7,004 nt of DNA from Candidatus Dormiibacterota bacterium (GTDB taxonomy: Bacteria > Chloroflexota > Dormibacteria > Dormibacterales > Dormibacteraceae), in NCBI GenBank assembly GCA_955652585.1, contig CATPBF010000172.1, positions 1-7,004 of the forward strand, in the 5' to 3' direction. Numbering within the stretch: the first letter of the stretch is position 1; every line of letters starts with the position of its first letter. Position numbers and translations under genes: made by a program. The notes under the pieces were generated by a model. The model was given only the letters and a program-made list of their open reading frames with translations. It did not search any database and was not told where the DNA came from. Of this stretch, positions 1-5,843 are shown in pieces.

Positions 1-1477
1 GAACCAGACGGGGGTGCCCGCGCCGGCGGCCCCGACGACCAACGGGCCCGTCGCGACCGCCCCAGGCGGTCCTCCATATGCGGCCGCGACCGCGATCCGC
101 GTTGCCCGCCCTTCCGCTCCGGTCGAGACGCCTGCTCCGGCGCCGAGCTTGTCCGCGCGCTCCGCCGCCGCCACCGGCGGGGAGATGGGCCCCGCCTTCA
201 CAGCCGCGAAGGTGCAGATCCACGCCAAGCTCATCGAGAAGTTCGCCGACCAGATCGACTCCAGCAACAAGAGCGGCGTCAGGGAGAAGATTCTCGAGCT
301 CGCCGAGGAGTACTTCCGGACCACGGCGATGACGATGACCAAGGCCGACAAAGAGCGGCTGGTCGATTCGGTCCTCGACGACGTCCTCGGATTGGGCCCG
401 CTGGAAGCGCTGCTGGCCGATCCCAGCATCACTGAGATCATGGCCAACCACCCGAAGCAGATCTATGTCGAGAAGAGTGGCGAGCCCACGCTCTCGGCGG
501 TGACGTTCGAAAACGAACGCCAGATGCGGCAGGTCATCGACCGCATCGTGAGCCTGGTCGGGCGACGTGTCGACGAGTCGACCCCGATCTGTGACGCGCG
601 CCTCAAAGATGGCTCGCGTGTCAACGTGGTCATCCCACCAATCGCGCTCAAGGGTCCGTGTCTGACGATCCGGAAGTTCGCGAAGGAGAAGTGGGGGCCC
701 GCCGATGTGGTCAACCGCTTCCGCTCCTCGAGCCCGGAGCTGATGACCTTCCTGCGATCTTGCGTGCGCGCCCGCCTCAACATCCTGGTTTCAGGCGGCA
801 CCGGCTCCGGCAAGACGACGCTGCTCAACATCCTGTCGTCGTTCATCCCGGAGACGGAACGCCTCATCACCTGCGAGGATGCCGCGGAGCTGCAGCTGCA
901 GCAGCCGCACTGGATCCAGCTGGAGTCGCGGCCGCCCAACGTCGAGGGCAAGGGCGCTGTGCCGATCCGCGAGCTCGTCAAGAGCTGCCTCCGCATGCGC
1001 CCCGACCGCATCATCGTCGGCGAGTGTCGTGGCGGCGAGGCGCTGGACATGCTTCAGGCCATGAACACCGGCCACGACGGCTCGATGTCAACCCTGCACG
1101 CCAACAACCCGAAGGAGTGCCTGGTCCGACTCGAGACCCTTGTCCTCCAGGCCGGCCAGGATCTTCCGTCTCGCGCCATCCGCGAGACCATCGGCTCGGC
1201 CATCCATTTGATCGTCCAGCAGTCGCGTCTACGCGGCGGCGTCCGCCGAATCGTCAGCGTGGCCGAGATCGTCGGCATCAAGGATGGCGAGGTTCAGTTC
1301 CAGGAGCTCTTCGTCTTCAGGCAGATCGGCGTGAACGCCGAGGGCAAGGCCGTCGGATATCACACCGCGACGGGCCTGCTGCCAATGCGCATGGAGCATC
1401 TCAAGGCCGAGGGCGAAGACGTCCCTGAAGCGCTGTTTAGACCCATCCCGCAGCCCCCTGCGGATAAGCTGTACTAA
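1..1477 (+). CDS. cpaF: CpaF/TadA-family Tad pilus ATPase (5'-open, probably partial)
   Basis: This is a hexameric secretion ATPase of the CpaF/TadA (GspE/VirB11-like) family, which powers Tad pilus assembly from the cytoplasm. Numbering here runs from the GTG at 14. Visible motifs are the Walker A box GGTGSGKT (residues 261-268), the acidic box CEDAAEL (287-293), the Walker B region RIIVGECRGGEA with Glu337, and the His box NTGHDGSMSTLHAN (351-364). Residues 65-125 look like the helical N-terminal domain common in CpaF. Residues 1-57 are a Pro/Ala-rich low-complexity stretch. The frame has no stop back to base 1, and the GTG at 14 has no properly spaced ribosome binding site, so the gene probably begins upstream and residues 1-57 may be a linker to another domain. 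An ATG at 185 (Met58) is an alternative start, but its purine tract (179-184) abuts the codon. tadB follows after 18 bases, which supports an operon. The family call is very secure; the 5' end is not. Confidence 0.95.
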   Translation, partial: NQTGVPAPAAPTTNGPVATAPGGPPYAAATAIRVARPSAPVETPAPAPSLSARSAAATGGEMGPAFTAAKVQIHAKLIEKFADQIDSSNKSGVREKILELAEEYFRTTAMTMTKADKERLVDSVLDDVLGLGPLEALLADPSITEIMANHPKQIYVEKSGEPTLSAVTFENERQMRQVIDRIVSLVGRRVDESTPICDARLKDGSRVNVVIPPIALKGPCLTIRKFAKEKWGPADVVNRFRSSSPELMTFLRSCVRARLNILVSGGTGSGKTTLLNILSSFIPETERLITCEDAAELQLQQPHWIQLESRPPNVEGKGAVPIRELVKSCLRMRPDRIIVGECRGGEALDMLQAMNTGHDGSMSTLHANNPKECLVRLETLVLQAGQDLPSRAIRETIGSAIHLIVQQSRLRGGVRRIVSVAEIVGIKDGEVQFQELFVFRQIGVNAEGKAVGYHTATGLLPMRMEHLKAEGEDVPEALFRPIPQPPADKLY

Positions 1478-1483
1478 CCCCGT

Positions 1484-1490
1484 AGGAGGT
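1484..1490 (+). promoter_or_regulatory. Strong Shine-Dalgarno site for tadB
   Basis: AGGAGGT lies 5 bases before the ATG at 1496, in the 18-base gap after the cpaF stop codon. It fixes the tadB start and shows that this organism uses canonical anti-Shine-Dalgarno pairing. Confidence 0.85.
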
Positions 1491-1495
1491 CCCAG

Positions 1496-2476
1496 ATGAC
1501 GTACGGCATGATTTTTGCCCTTCTAGCTTTCGCCGGCGTTTTTCTGTTCTTCATCGGACTCAGCCAGATGCGACGGTCCGCAGGCGGCGCTGAGGACTTT
1601 CAGGCCCGGCTGGCAGCCTACGGAGTCACAACCGCGGGCGCGACGCCTCTGCCTCCGGCGACCGGCGCTCGAGACATGCTCAACCGCCTCTTCCAGCCGG
1701 CTGCCGACCGGGTCGGCCGCGGCAACGTCAAGAAGGGCAAGCCGTCGGTGGCCGAGCAGCTGAACCGCGCTGACCTGAAGCTGCGCACCTCTGAGTACTT
1801 CATGATCCAGATCGGGAGCGCCGTGCTGGTGGCGCTGATCGTCTATCTCCGCTTAGGAGCGCTGTTTGGCTTCCTGGCGCTGTTCGCGGGCTACCTGATT
1901 CCCGGCATCTACGTGAAGTACCGCATCAACAGGCGTCTGAAGGCCTTCAACAATCAGCTCGGCGATACGCTGACACTTCTGTCCAACGCGCTGAAGGCCG
2001 GTTACTCGTTCGCCCAGGCCATCGACACCGTCGCCAAGAACGCGGTGCCGCCGATCGCCGACGAGTTCGCGCGAGCCGTCCGCGAGATGAACCTCGGAGG
2101 TTCACCCGACGAGGCGTTGCAGAACATAACCAAGCGCATCGCCAGCCCAGACTTCGACCTGGTGGCGACCGCCTACTCGATCCACCGCACCGTGGGTGGC
2201 AACCTGGCTGAGATACTCGACAACATCGCCTATACCATCCGCGAGCGAGTGCGCATCAAAGGCGAGATCGCAACCCTGACCGCGCAAGCGCGCGCTTCAG
2301 GAACGCTGATCACCTTCCTTCCGATCGTGCTCGCGGCGTTCATGTTCTTCGTCACACCGAGCTACTTCCGACCGATGTTCGACAACTTCATCGGCTGGAT
2401 CCTGATCGCCATCGGCATCTTCATGATCTTCATCGGCAACCTGATCATCCGTCGCGTGATCGCGATCGAGGTATGA
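1496..2476 (+). CDS. tadB: TadB-like inner-membrane platform protein (T2SSF domain)
   Basis: This is one of the two integral membrane proteins that form the Tad pilus assembly platform and are engaged by the CpaF ATPase. The protein has 326 residues, the usual size for TadB. An N-terminal hydrophobic segment (about 4-23) is followed by a soluble stretch, two adjacent membrane segments (about 104-120 and 121-140), a cytoplasmic type II secretion F (GspF-like) domain at about 150-265 and two C-terminal membrane segments (about 270-287 and 299-318). Within the F domain, the run from LGDTLTLLSNALKAGYSF to the GGSPDEAL region and RTVGGNLAEIL is typical of TadB. The start is set by the AGGAGGT site just upstream. 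The order cpaF-tadB-tadC is the conserved core of Tad loci. The TadB versus TadC label rests mainly on gene order and length. Confidence 0.93.
   Translation: MTYGMIFALLAFAGVFLFFIGLSQMRRSAGGAEDFQARLAAYGVTTAGATPLPPATGARDMLNRLFQPAADRVGRGNVKKGKPSVAEQLNRADLKLRTSEYFMIQIGSAVLVALIVYLRLGALFGFLALFAGYLIPGIYVKYRINRRLKAFNNQLGDTLTLLSNALKAGYSFAQAIDTVAKNAVPPIADEFARAVREMNLGGSPDEALQNITKRIASPDFDLVATAYSIHRTVGGNLAEILDNIAYTIRERVRIKGEIATLTAQARASGTLITFLPIVLAAFMFFVTPSYFRPMFDNFIGWILIAIGIFMIFIGNLIIRRVIAIEV
2468..2471 (+). promoter_or_regulatory. Shine-Dalgarno site for tadC inside the end of tadB
   Basis: GAGG lies within the last codons of tadB, 9 bases before the tadC ATG at 2481. With only 4 bases between the tadB stop and the tadC start, translational coupling is likely. 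Confidence 0.55.
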
Positions 2477-2480
2477 ACCG

Positions 2481-3398
2481 ATGATTCCAGTTCTTTCGCT
2501 GGCGGTCGGCCTCGGCGTCTTGATCATGTTCCTCGGCATAGCTCGCACACCTCAGAGCAACACGGCCCAGATAGTTCAGCAGCGCCTTCAGGTGTATGGC
2601 GGCGAGAAGCCGCTGACTGTGGAGGAGGTCGAGCTGGCGAGGCCGTTCAGCGAGCGCTTCTTGCGCCCGATGATCGAGAAGCTGGGCAGCGTGCTCTCTC
2701 GTTCTACGCCGCAGAAGGCGCGACAAGACCTCATGAACCGGCTCGACCTTGCCGGCCGGCCCGGCAACCTGACGCCGGAGGACTTCTTCGCGATTCGGCT
2801 GGTGGCGGCGGCCGTGATGGCGGCGATCGGCTTGCTGCTGGGCTTCCTGTTGGCGAATCCCCTCTACCTGATCATCTCGCTGGTGACGGGCGCCGTTCTC
2901 GGCTACTTCGCACCTACCCTCTGGCTCAAGCAGAAGGTGGACGCGCGCCGGGCCGAGATTCAGAAGGGGATGCCGGACGCGATGGACCTACTCGTGATCG
3001 CGGTCGACGCCGGCCTGGGCTTCGACGCCGCTCTGGCACGAGTGACGGACAAGTACAAGAACGCACTGTCGGAGGAGTTCGCCAAGGTCCTCCGAGAGGT
3101 AAGCCTGGGTAGGCCTCGTCTCGAAGCCATGGACGAGATGGGTCGCAGCAGCGGCGTCGAGGACCTGCACAACTTCATCCAGGCCGTGATCCAGTCGGAA
3201 CAGTTCGGCACCGGAATCGGCAAGATCCTGCGCATCCAGGCCGACGAGATGCGGCGCAAGCGGCGCCAGCGCGCTCAGGAAAAGGCCGCGCAGGCGACGC
3301 TGAAGATGATGCTGCCCATGGTGGGCTGCATCTTCCCGACGCTCTGGATCGTCCTGCTCGGACCAGCCGCCCTGATCCTGCTGGCGCCGCGGAAGTAG
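2481..3398 (+). CDS. tadC: TadC-like inner-membrane platform protein (T2SSF domain)
   Basis: This is the second platform protein of the Tad pilus machine and the expected partner of TadB. The 305 residues start with a hydrophobic segment (about 4-20), followed by a soluble region, a pair of membrane segments (about 105-124 and 127-149), a GspF-type cytoplasmic domain (about 165-275) and a hydrophobic C-terminus (about 276-302). The stretch GMPDAMDLLVIAVDAGLGFD (163-182), REVSLGRPRLEAM and the region around SEQFGTGIGKILRIQADEMR (239-258) are highly characteristic of TadC. The gene follows tadB after 4 bases and has a Shine-Dalgarno site inside tadB, so the two are probably co-translated in similar amounts. 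No terminator-like hairpin with a T tract is visible behind it, so transcription may continue into the next gene. Confidence 0.93.
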   Translation: MIPVLSLAVGLGVLIMFLGIARTPQSNTAQIVQQRLQVYGGEKPLTVEEVELARPFSERFLRPMIEKLGSVLSRSTPQKARQDLMNRLDLAGRPGNLTPEDFFAIRLVAAAVMAAIGLLLGFLLANPLYLIISLVTGAVLGYFAPTLWLKQKVDARRAEIQKGMPDAMDLLVIAVDAGLGFDAALARVTDKYKNALSEEFAKVLREVSLGRPRLEAMDEMGRSSGVEDLHNFIQAVIQSEQFGTGIGKILRIQADEMRRKRRQRAQEKAAQATLKMMLPMVGCIFPTLWIVLLGPAALILLAPRK

Positions 3399-3443
3399 AG
3401 CACGCCCGCTTTCCTGCAGCCGACCGTCCACCCGCTGGAGCTC

Positions 3444-3923
3444 GTGCTCCGTGCGGTGCTCATATACGCCGGGCTGCTGCTCGCTCTGCGTATCTTCGGC
3501 AAGCGTGAGGTCGGCCAGTTCACGCTGTACGACCTCGTTTTCATCCTGCTGGTCGCCAACGCCCTGCAGCCGGCGATCACCGGGCCCGACACGTCACTCA
3601 CGGGCGGCTTCGTCCTGATCGTGGCGCTGGTGGGAATGAACTACATCGTCGGCAAGCTCGACAACATGCCTCGGTTCCACCGGCTGTTCACACCTGCTCC
3701 GGCCGTGATCGTCAAGGACGGCAAGTATTTGCTGGATGTGATGAAACGCGAGGGGGTCGACCAGGACGAGGTGGAGATGTCGATGCGGGAGCATGGCATC
3801 GTCGACATGAAGGAGGTACAGCTGGCGGTGCTGGAGCCGGACGGTACGATTTCGATCGTGCCGACGACTGTCGCGATGACCCGGACCAAGCACCGGATCC
3901 GCTACCACCACCGCGCGGGCTGA
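3444..3923 (+). CDS. YetF/YcaP-like membrane protein (DUF421)
   Basis: This is a small membrane protein of the DUF421/YetF (E. coli YcaP) family, whose biochemical role is not established. It has hydrophobic segments at about 1-18, 28-47 and 53-71, then a soluble C-terminal YetF domain (about 75-145). Family hallmarks are the GKREVGQFTLYDLVFILLVANALQP stretch (19-43) split around GKREVGQ, the AVIVKDGK region (87-94), and LEPDGTISIVP (130-140). The GTG at 3444 is the first standard start codon after the tadC stop in the same frame. GGAG at 3437-3440 is only 3 bases from it, which is poor spacing. The reading frame has no stop back to the tadC TAG at 3396, and the residues just before the GTG (HPLEL) fit the usual family N-terminus. 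The real start may therefore be upstream at a non-standard codon such as CTG 3414 or 3435. Its function beside a pilus operon is unknown. Confidence 0.85.
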   Translation: MLRAVLIYAGLLLALRIFGKREVGQFTLYDLVFILLVANALQPAITGPDTSLTGGFVLIVALVGMNYIVGKLDNMPRFHRLFTPAPAVIVKDGKYLLDVMKREGVDQDEVEMSMREHGIVDMKEVQLAVLEPDGTISIVPTTVAMTRTKHRIRYHHRAG

Positions 3924-3932
3924 CGACGCCAC
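3924..3932. other. Convergent gene junction
   Basis: Only 9 bases separate the stop codons of the plus-strand YetF-like gene and the minus-strand hydrolase. I see no hairpin followed by a T tract on either strand, so any terminator must lie within coding sequence or be factor-dependent. Confidence 0.6.
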
Positions 3933-4679
3933 TCAGTTCTGGGCGAGGAATTCCAGCGCCGCCTCTTTGAACGGCCGGGCGGGCACCGTGCTCAGGTGAT
4001 CGCGGCCTGGGATCATGACCAGCCGCGCGGTTGGAATCTCTGCCGCCAGTGTGGGCACGTCCCGGGCGATGTCGTCGCGATCCCCCGCGACGAGCAGGAT
4101 CGGCGTCCAGACGGCCGCGAGCTGGTCCCGGTCGACTCGCGCGGTGCGTCCCAGGCCCTCCATGCAGGCCGCCAGGGCCTCGAGGTCGTTGATCGGCCGG
4201 CCGGCCGCGAATCGCTGGAACGTGAGCGCGGCAGCAGTCTCGGGCTTGCCGCCGCGGAGGGCTCGGGCAATTGCGTTCGCTTGCCCGATCCCCCCGCTCG
4301 CGCCCAGGCCTCCCAGCACGGCTCGATGGAGGCGATCCGGCAAATCGAGCGCTGACTGCAGCCCGATGCGAGCTCCCATCGAGTAGCCGACGTATCGAAC
4401 TGAGGCAACGCGAAGCTCGTCCAGCAGGCGCCGCACGTCAGCCGCCAGCACGTCGATCGTGTACGCCGCCGGATCGTGAGGTTTGGCGCTCTCCCCATGG
4501 CCCCGGCAGTCCAGGCCGATGACACGATAGTTCGCGCCCACGAGTGTCTCCTGCCATCGCGTGCCCACCCAGTTGAGGTGGTAGTCCGACGCGAATCCGT
4601 GCACCAGCAGGACTGGCGACCCCCCCTCGGGACCGTGAAGCTCGTAATGCAGACGCACTCCATCGCTGTCGAACTCCAT
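3933..4679 (-). CDS. Alpha/beta-fold hydrolase
   Basis: This is an alpha/beta hydrolase of about the minimal family size (248 residues), probably a soluble cytoplasmic esterase or lipase-like enzyme; the substrate cannot be told from sequence. The oxyanion-hole motif VHGFASD starts at residue 26 (His27-Gly28). The DCRGHGES motif (57-64) is typical of the family. The nucleophile elbow GYSMGA (98-103) gives Ser100. The acid is most likely Asp202 in the GDRDD motif (199-203), and the catalytic His is His228 in GRDHLS. A full catalytic triad is thus present and the gene looks intact. There is no signal peptide. The ATG start is supported by AGGG on the minus strand (4691-4688), 8 bases upstream. 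It lies opposite to all other genes and separates the tad genes from the DUF192-comF-cpaF2 run, so a role in pilus biogenesis is doubtful. Confidence 0.92.
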   Translation of the reverse strand: MEFDSDGVRLHYELHGPEGGSPVLLVHGFASDYHLNWVGTRWQETLVGANYRVIGLDCRGHGESAKPHDPAAYTIDVLAADVRRLLDELRVASVRYVGYSMGARIGLQSALDLPDRLHRAVLGGLGASGGIGQANAIARALRGGKPETAAALTFQRFAAGRPINDLEALAACMEGLGRTARVDRDQLAAVWTPILLVAGDRDDIARDVPTLAAEIPTARLVMIPGRDHLSTVPARPFKEAALEFLAQN

Positions 4680-4701
4680 CGCCGTTACCCTACGTGACTA
4701 A
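4680..4701. promoter_or_regulatory. 22-base divergent intergenic region
   Basis: This gap separates the divergent hydrolase and DUF192 starts. On the plus strand it holds TACCCT (4686-4691), a TAnnnT-type candidate -10 box 10 bases before the DUF192 ATG. On the minus strand, TAGGGT (4692-4687) overlaps it and includes the hydrolase's AGGG. TAA directly precedes the DUF192 ATG. Promoter assignments are guesses from short motifs, and -35 elements, if any, would lie inside the neighbouring coding regions. Confidence 0.3.
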
Positions 4702-5061
4702 ATGGCAGGTCCACGCGCGATTCACGCGCGCACCGGCAAGCTGCTCGCCGAGGAGCTCGAGGTGCCGCGCACCTTCATCGGCCGAGGCGTCGGTCTGATG
4801 TTCCGCCGCACCCTCGAACCAGGACGCGGGATGTGGATCAACCCGTGCGAGGGCGGGAGCATCCACATGCTGTTCATGAGGTTTCCGATCGACGCGGTTT
4901 TTCTGGACAGCAAGGAACGAGTCAGGAAGGTGTACCCGAAACTGCCACCGTGGTATGGCGTGGTGTGGTTCTTGTGGGGTGCACACAGCGTGCTCGAGCT
5001 GCCATCAGGGTCGACCGCGGAGCTGGACCTGCAGCGTGGCGATGAGATTCACATCAGCTGA
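4702..5061 (+). CDS. DUF192 family protein
   Basis: This 119-residue protein is a single DUF192 domain, a family without an established biochemical activity. Matching features are GRGVGLMFRRTLEPGRGM (27-44), the signature IHMLFMRFPIDAVFLD (54-69), the aromatic LPPWYG segment (81-86), GAHSVLELPSGS (93-104) and the C-terminal RGDEI. There is no signal peptide or extra membrane segment, unlike many DUF192 proteins that are exported, so a cytoplasmic location is likely. The ATG at 4702 is the first possible start because TAA sits immediately before it in frame. The upstream bases contain no purine-rich ribosome binding site on this strand, which suggests leaderless or weak translation. comF follows after 15 bases in the same frame, so the two are probably cotranscribed. 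Confidence 0.9.
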   Translation: MAGPRAIHARTGKLLAEELEVPRTFIGRGVGLMFRRTLEPGRGMWINPCEGGSIHMLFMRFPIDAVFLDSKERVRKVYPKLPPWYGVVWFLWGAHSVLELPSGSTAELDLQRGDEIHIS

Positions 5062-5066
5062 CGTGT

Positions 5067-5071
5067 AAAGG
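5067..5071 (+). promoter_or_regulatory. Ribosome binding site supporting the comF TTG start
   Basis: AAAGG lies 5 bases before the TTG at 5077. It sits in the 15-base gap after the DUF192 stop, and no other start codon occurs between that in-frame stop and the TTG, so it supports TTG as the initiator. Confidence 0.5.
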
Positions 5072-5076
5072 CGGGC

Positions 5077-5784
5077 TTGACGAGCGCCGGTAGCCTCGGT
5101 GCGTTGCTAGCGGCTTTCATCGACCTGGTCCTGCCCCCTCGTTGCGGCGGCTGCCGGCGCATCGGCGCGTGGCTCTGTGCTGGTTGCCGTGGGCGCATCA
5201 GGCCGCTCCAGGAGCCGCTGTGCCGCCGCTGTGGAGCAGAGGTCGAGTCGGCTCGCCCTGACTGCGGGTGCCGGCGGCGCCTACGCTCGCTGGCCCGGCT
5301 GCGCTCCGCGGTCGCTTACGACGGACCGATCGAGCACGCGATCCAGAGGTTCAAGTACCAGGGCTGGCGGCGTCTGGCCGCGCCGCTGGCGCTGTTGCTC
5401 GTCGAGAGGCTGGTCGTCGAAGGCCTGGCAGCCTCGTGGGCCCTGGCCGTGCCCCTTCATGCGGAGCGATTGCGGGCGCGGGGATTCAACCAATCTGAGC
5501 TCCTGGCCGCCGAGCTGAGGGCGCATATGTCCCTGGACGCGCCACCCGGGCACCTGGTCCGGGCCCGCGCCACGCCGCCCCAGGTGGGCCACGACCGCCT
5601 GTGGCGCCAGAACAACGTCCGCGGCGCGTTTGAATGGCAAGGGCCCGATCTCGAAGGCAGATCGGTCCTGATCGTCGACGACGTCGCCACCACTGGCGCC
5701 ACCCTGGAGGCTTGCGCGGCCGCTCTCAGGGCCGGCGGATCGGGCGCCGTGATCGGTGCGGCGGTGGCCCGGGTAAGCATATGA
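5077..5784 (+). CDS. comF: ComF-family phosphoribosyltransferase-like protein
   Basis: This 235-residue protein has the complete two-part ComF (ComFC/GntX) layout. The N-terminus carries a double zinc-ribbon: Cys23, Cys26, Cys34 and Cys37, then Cys49, Cys52, Cys63 and Cys65. A type I phosphoribosyltransferase-like domain follows, with AVAYDGPIEHAIQRFKYQG (78-96), RGFNQSELLAAEL in the middle, and the PRPP-binding loop VLIVDDVATTGAT (197-209). ComF proteins are needed for natural transformation in several bacteria (ComFC in Bacillus, ComF in Haemophilus), where they help handle incoming single-stranded DNA in the cytoplasm, but homologues are also widespread in bacteria not known to be competent. 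The TTG start is the first available after the DUF192 stop and has AAAGG 5 bases upstream. It lies between DUF192 and a second cpaF, all on the plus strand. Confidence 0.93.
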   Translation: MTSAGSLGALLAAFIDLVLPPRCGGCRRIGAWLCAGCRGRIRPLQEPLCRRCGAEVESARPDCGCRRRLRSLARLRSAVAYDGPIEHAIQRFKYQGWRRLAAPLALLLVERLVVEGLAASWALAVPLHAERLRARGFNQSELLAAELRAHMSLDAPPGHLVRARATPPQVGHDRLWRQNNVRGAFEWQGPDLEGRSVLIVDDVATTGATLEACAAALRAGGSGAVIGAAVARVSI

Positions 5785-5802
5785 AGGCCGGGGCCCGACC
5801 CG

Positions 5803-5808
5803 TATAGT
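5803..5808 (+). promoter_or_regulatory. Possible -10 promoter element upstream of the second cpaF
   Basis: TATAGT in the 59-base gap between comF and the second cpaF differs from TATAAT at one base and lies 35 bases before the ATG. No convincing -35 box is present at the right distance, where the end of comF lies. It could allow this gene to be expressed separately from comF. Confidence 0.35.
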
Positions 5809-5830
5809 TGGTCGGCGTCCGTATCACCTC

Positions 5831-5836
5831 GGGAGG
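5831..5836 (+). promoter_or_regulatory. Strong Shine-Dalgarno site for the second cpaF
   Basis: GGGAGG lies 7 bases before the ATG at 5844 and fixes that start, which matters because it confirms that this protein lacks the long N-terminal region of the first CpaF. Confidence 0.8.
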
Positions 5837-5843
5837 CTGACGA

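Noticed and set aside
463..1050. Minus-strand reading frame of 195 residues within the first cpaF
   Set aside because: It lies entirely opposite the conserved ATPase core, its translation is Arg/Ser-rich without family features, and long antisense frames are expected in GC-rich coding DNA.
992..1110. Near-identical DNA stretch shared by both cpaF genes (992-1110 and about 6490-6605), considered as a recent gene-conversion tract or repeat element
   Set aside because: The match coincides with the Walker B to His-box region, which is strongly conserved in protein, and many differences are at third codon positions, so selection on the protein explains it.
658..1428. Plus-strand frame of 256 residues overlapping the first cpaF
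   Set aside because: The translation is a low-complexity Arg/Pro/His/Ala mixture typical of a shifted frame, and the overlapping CpaF frame has all motifs.
2473..2484. Mini reading frame ATGAACCGATGA overlapping the tadB stop and tadC start
   Set aside because: It encodes only three residues. The overlap is neat, but it is easily produced by chance at a close tadB-tadC junction, and tadC has its own Shine-Dalgarno site.
4013..4663. Second minus-strand frame of 216 residues inside the hydrolase
   Set aside because: It is a shifted shadow of the hydrolase gene, rich in Arg, Ser and Trp, and has no recognisable motif; the hydrolase frame carries a full catalytic triad.
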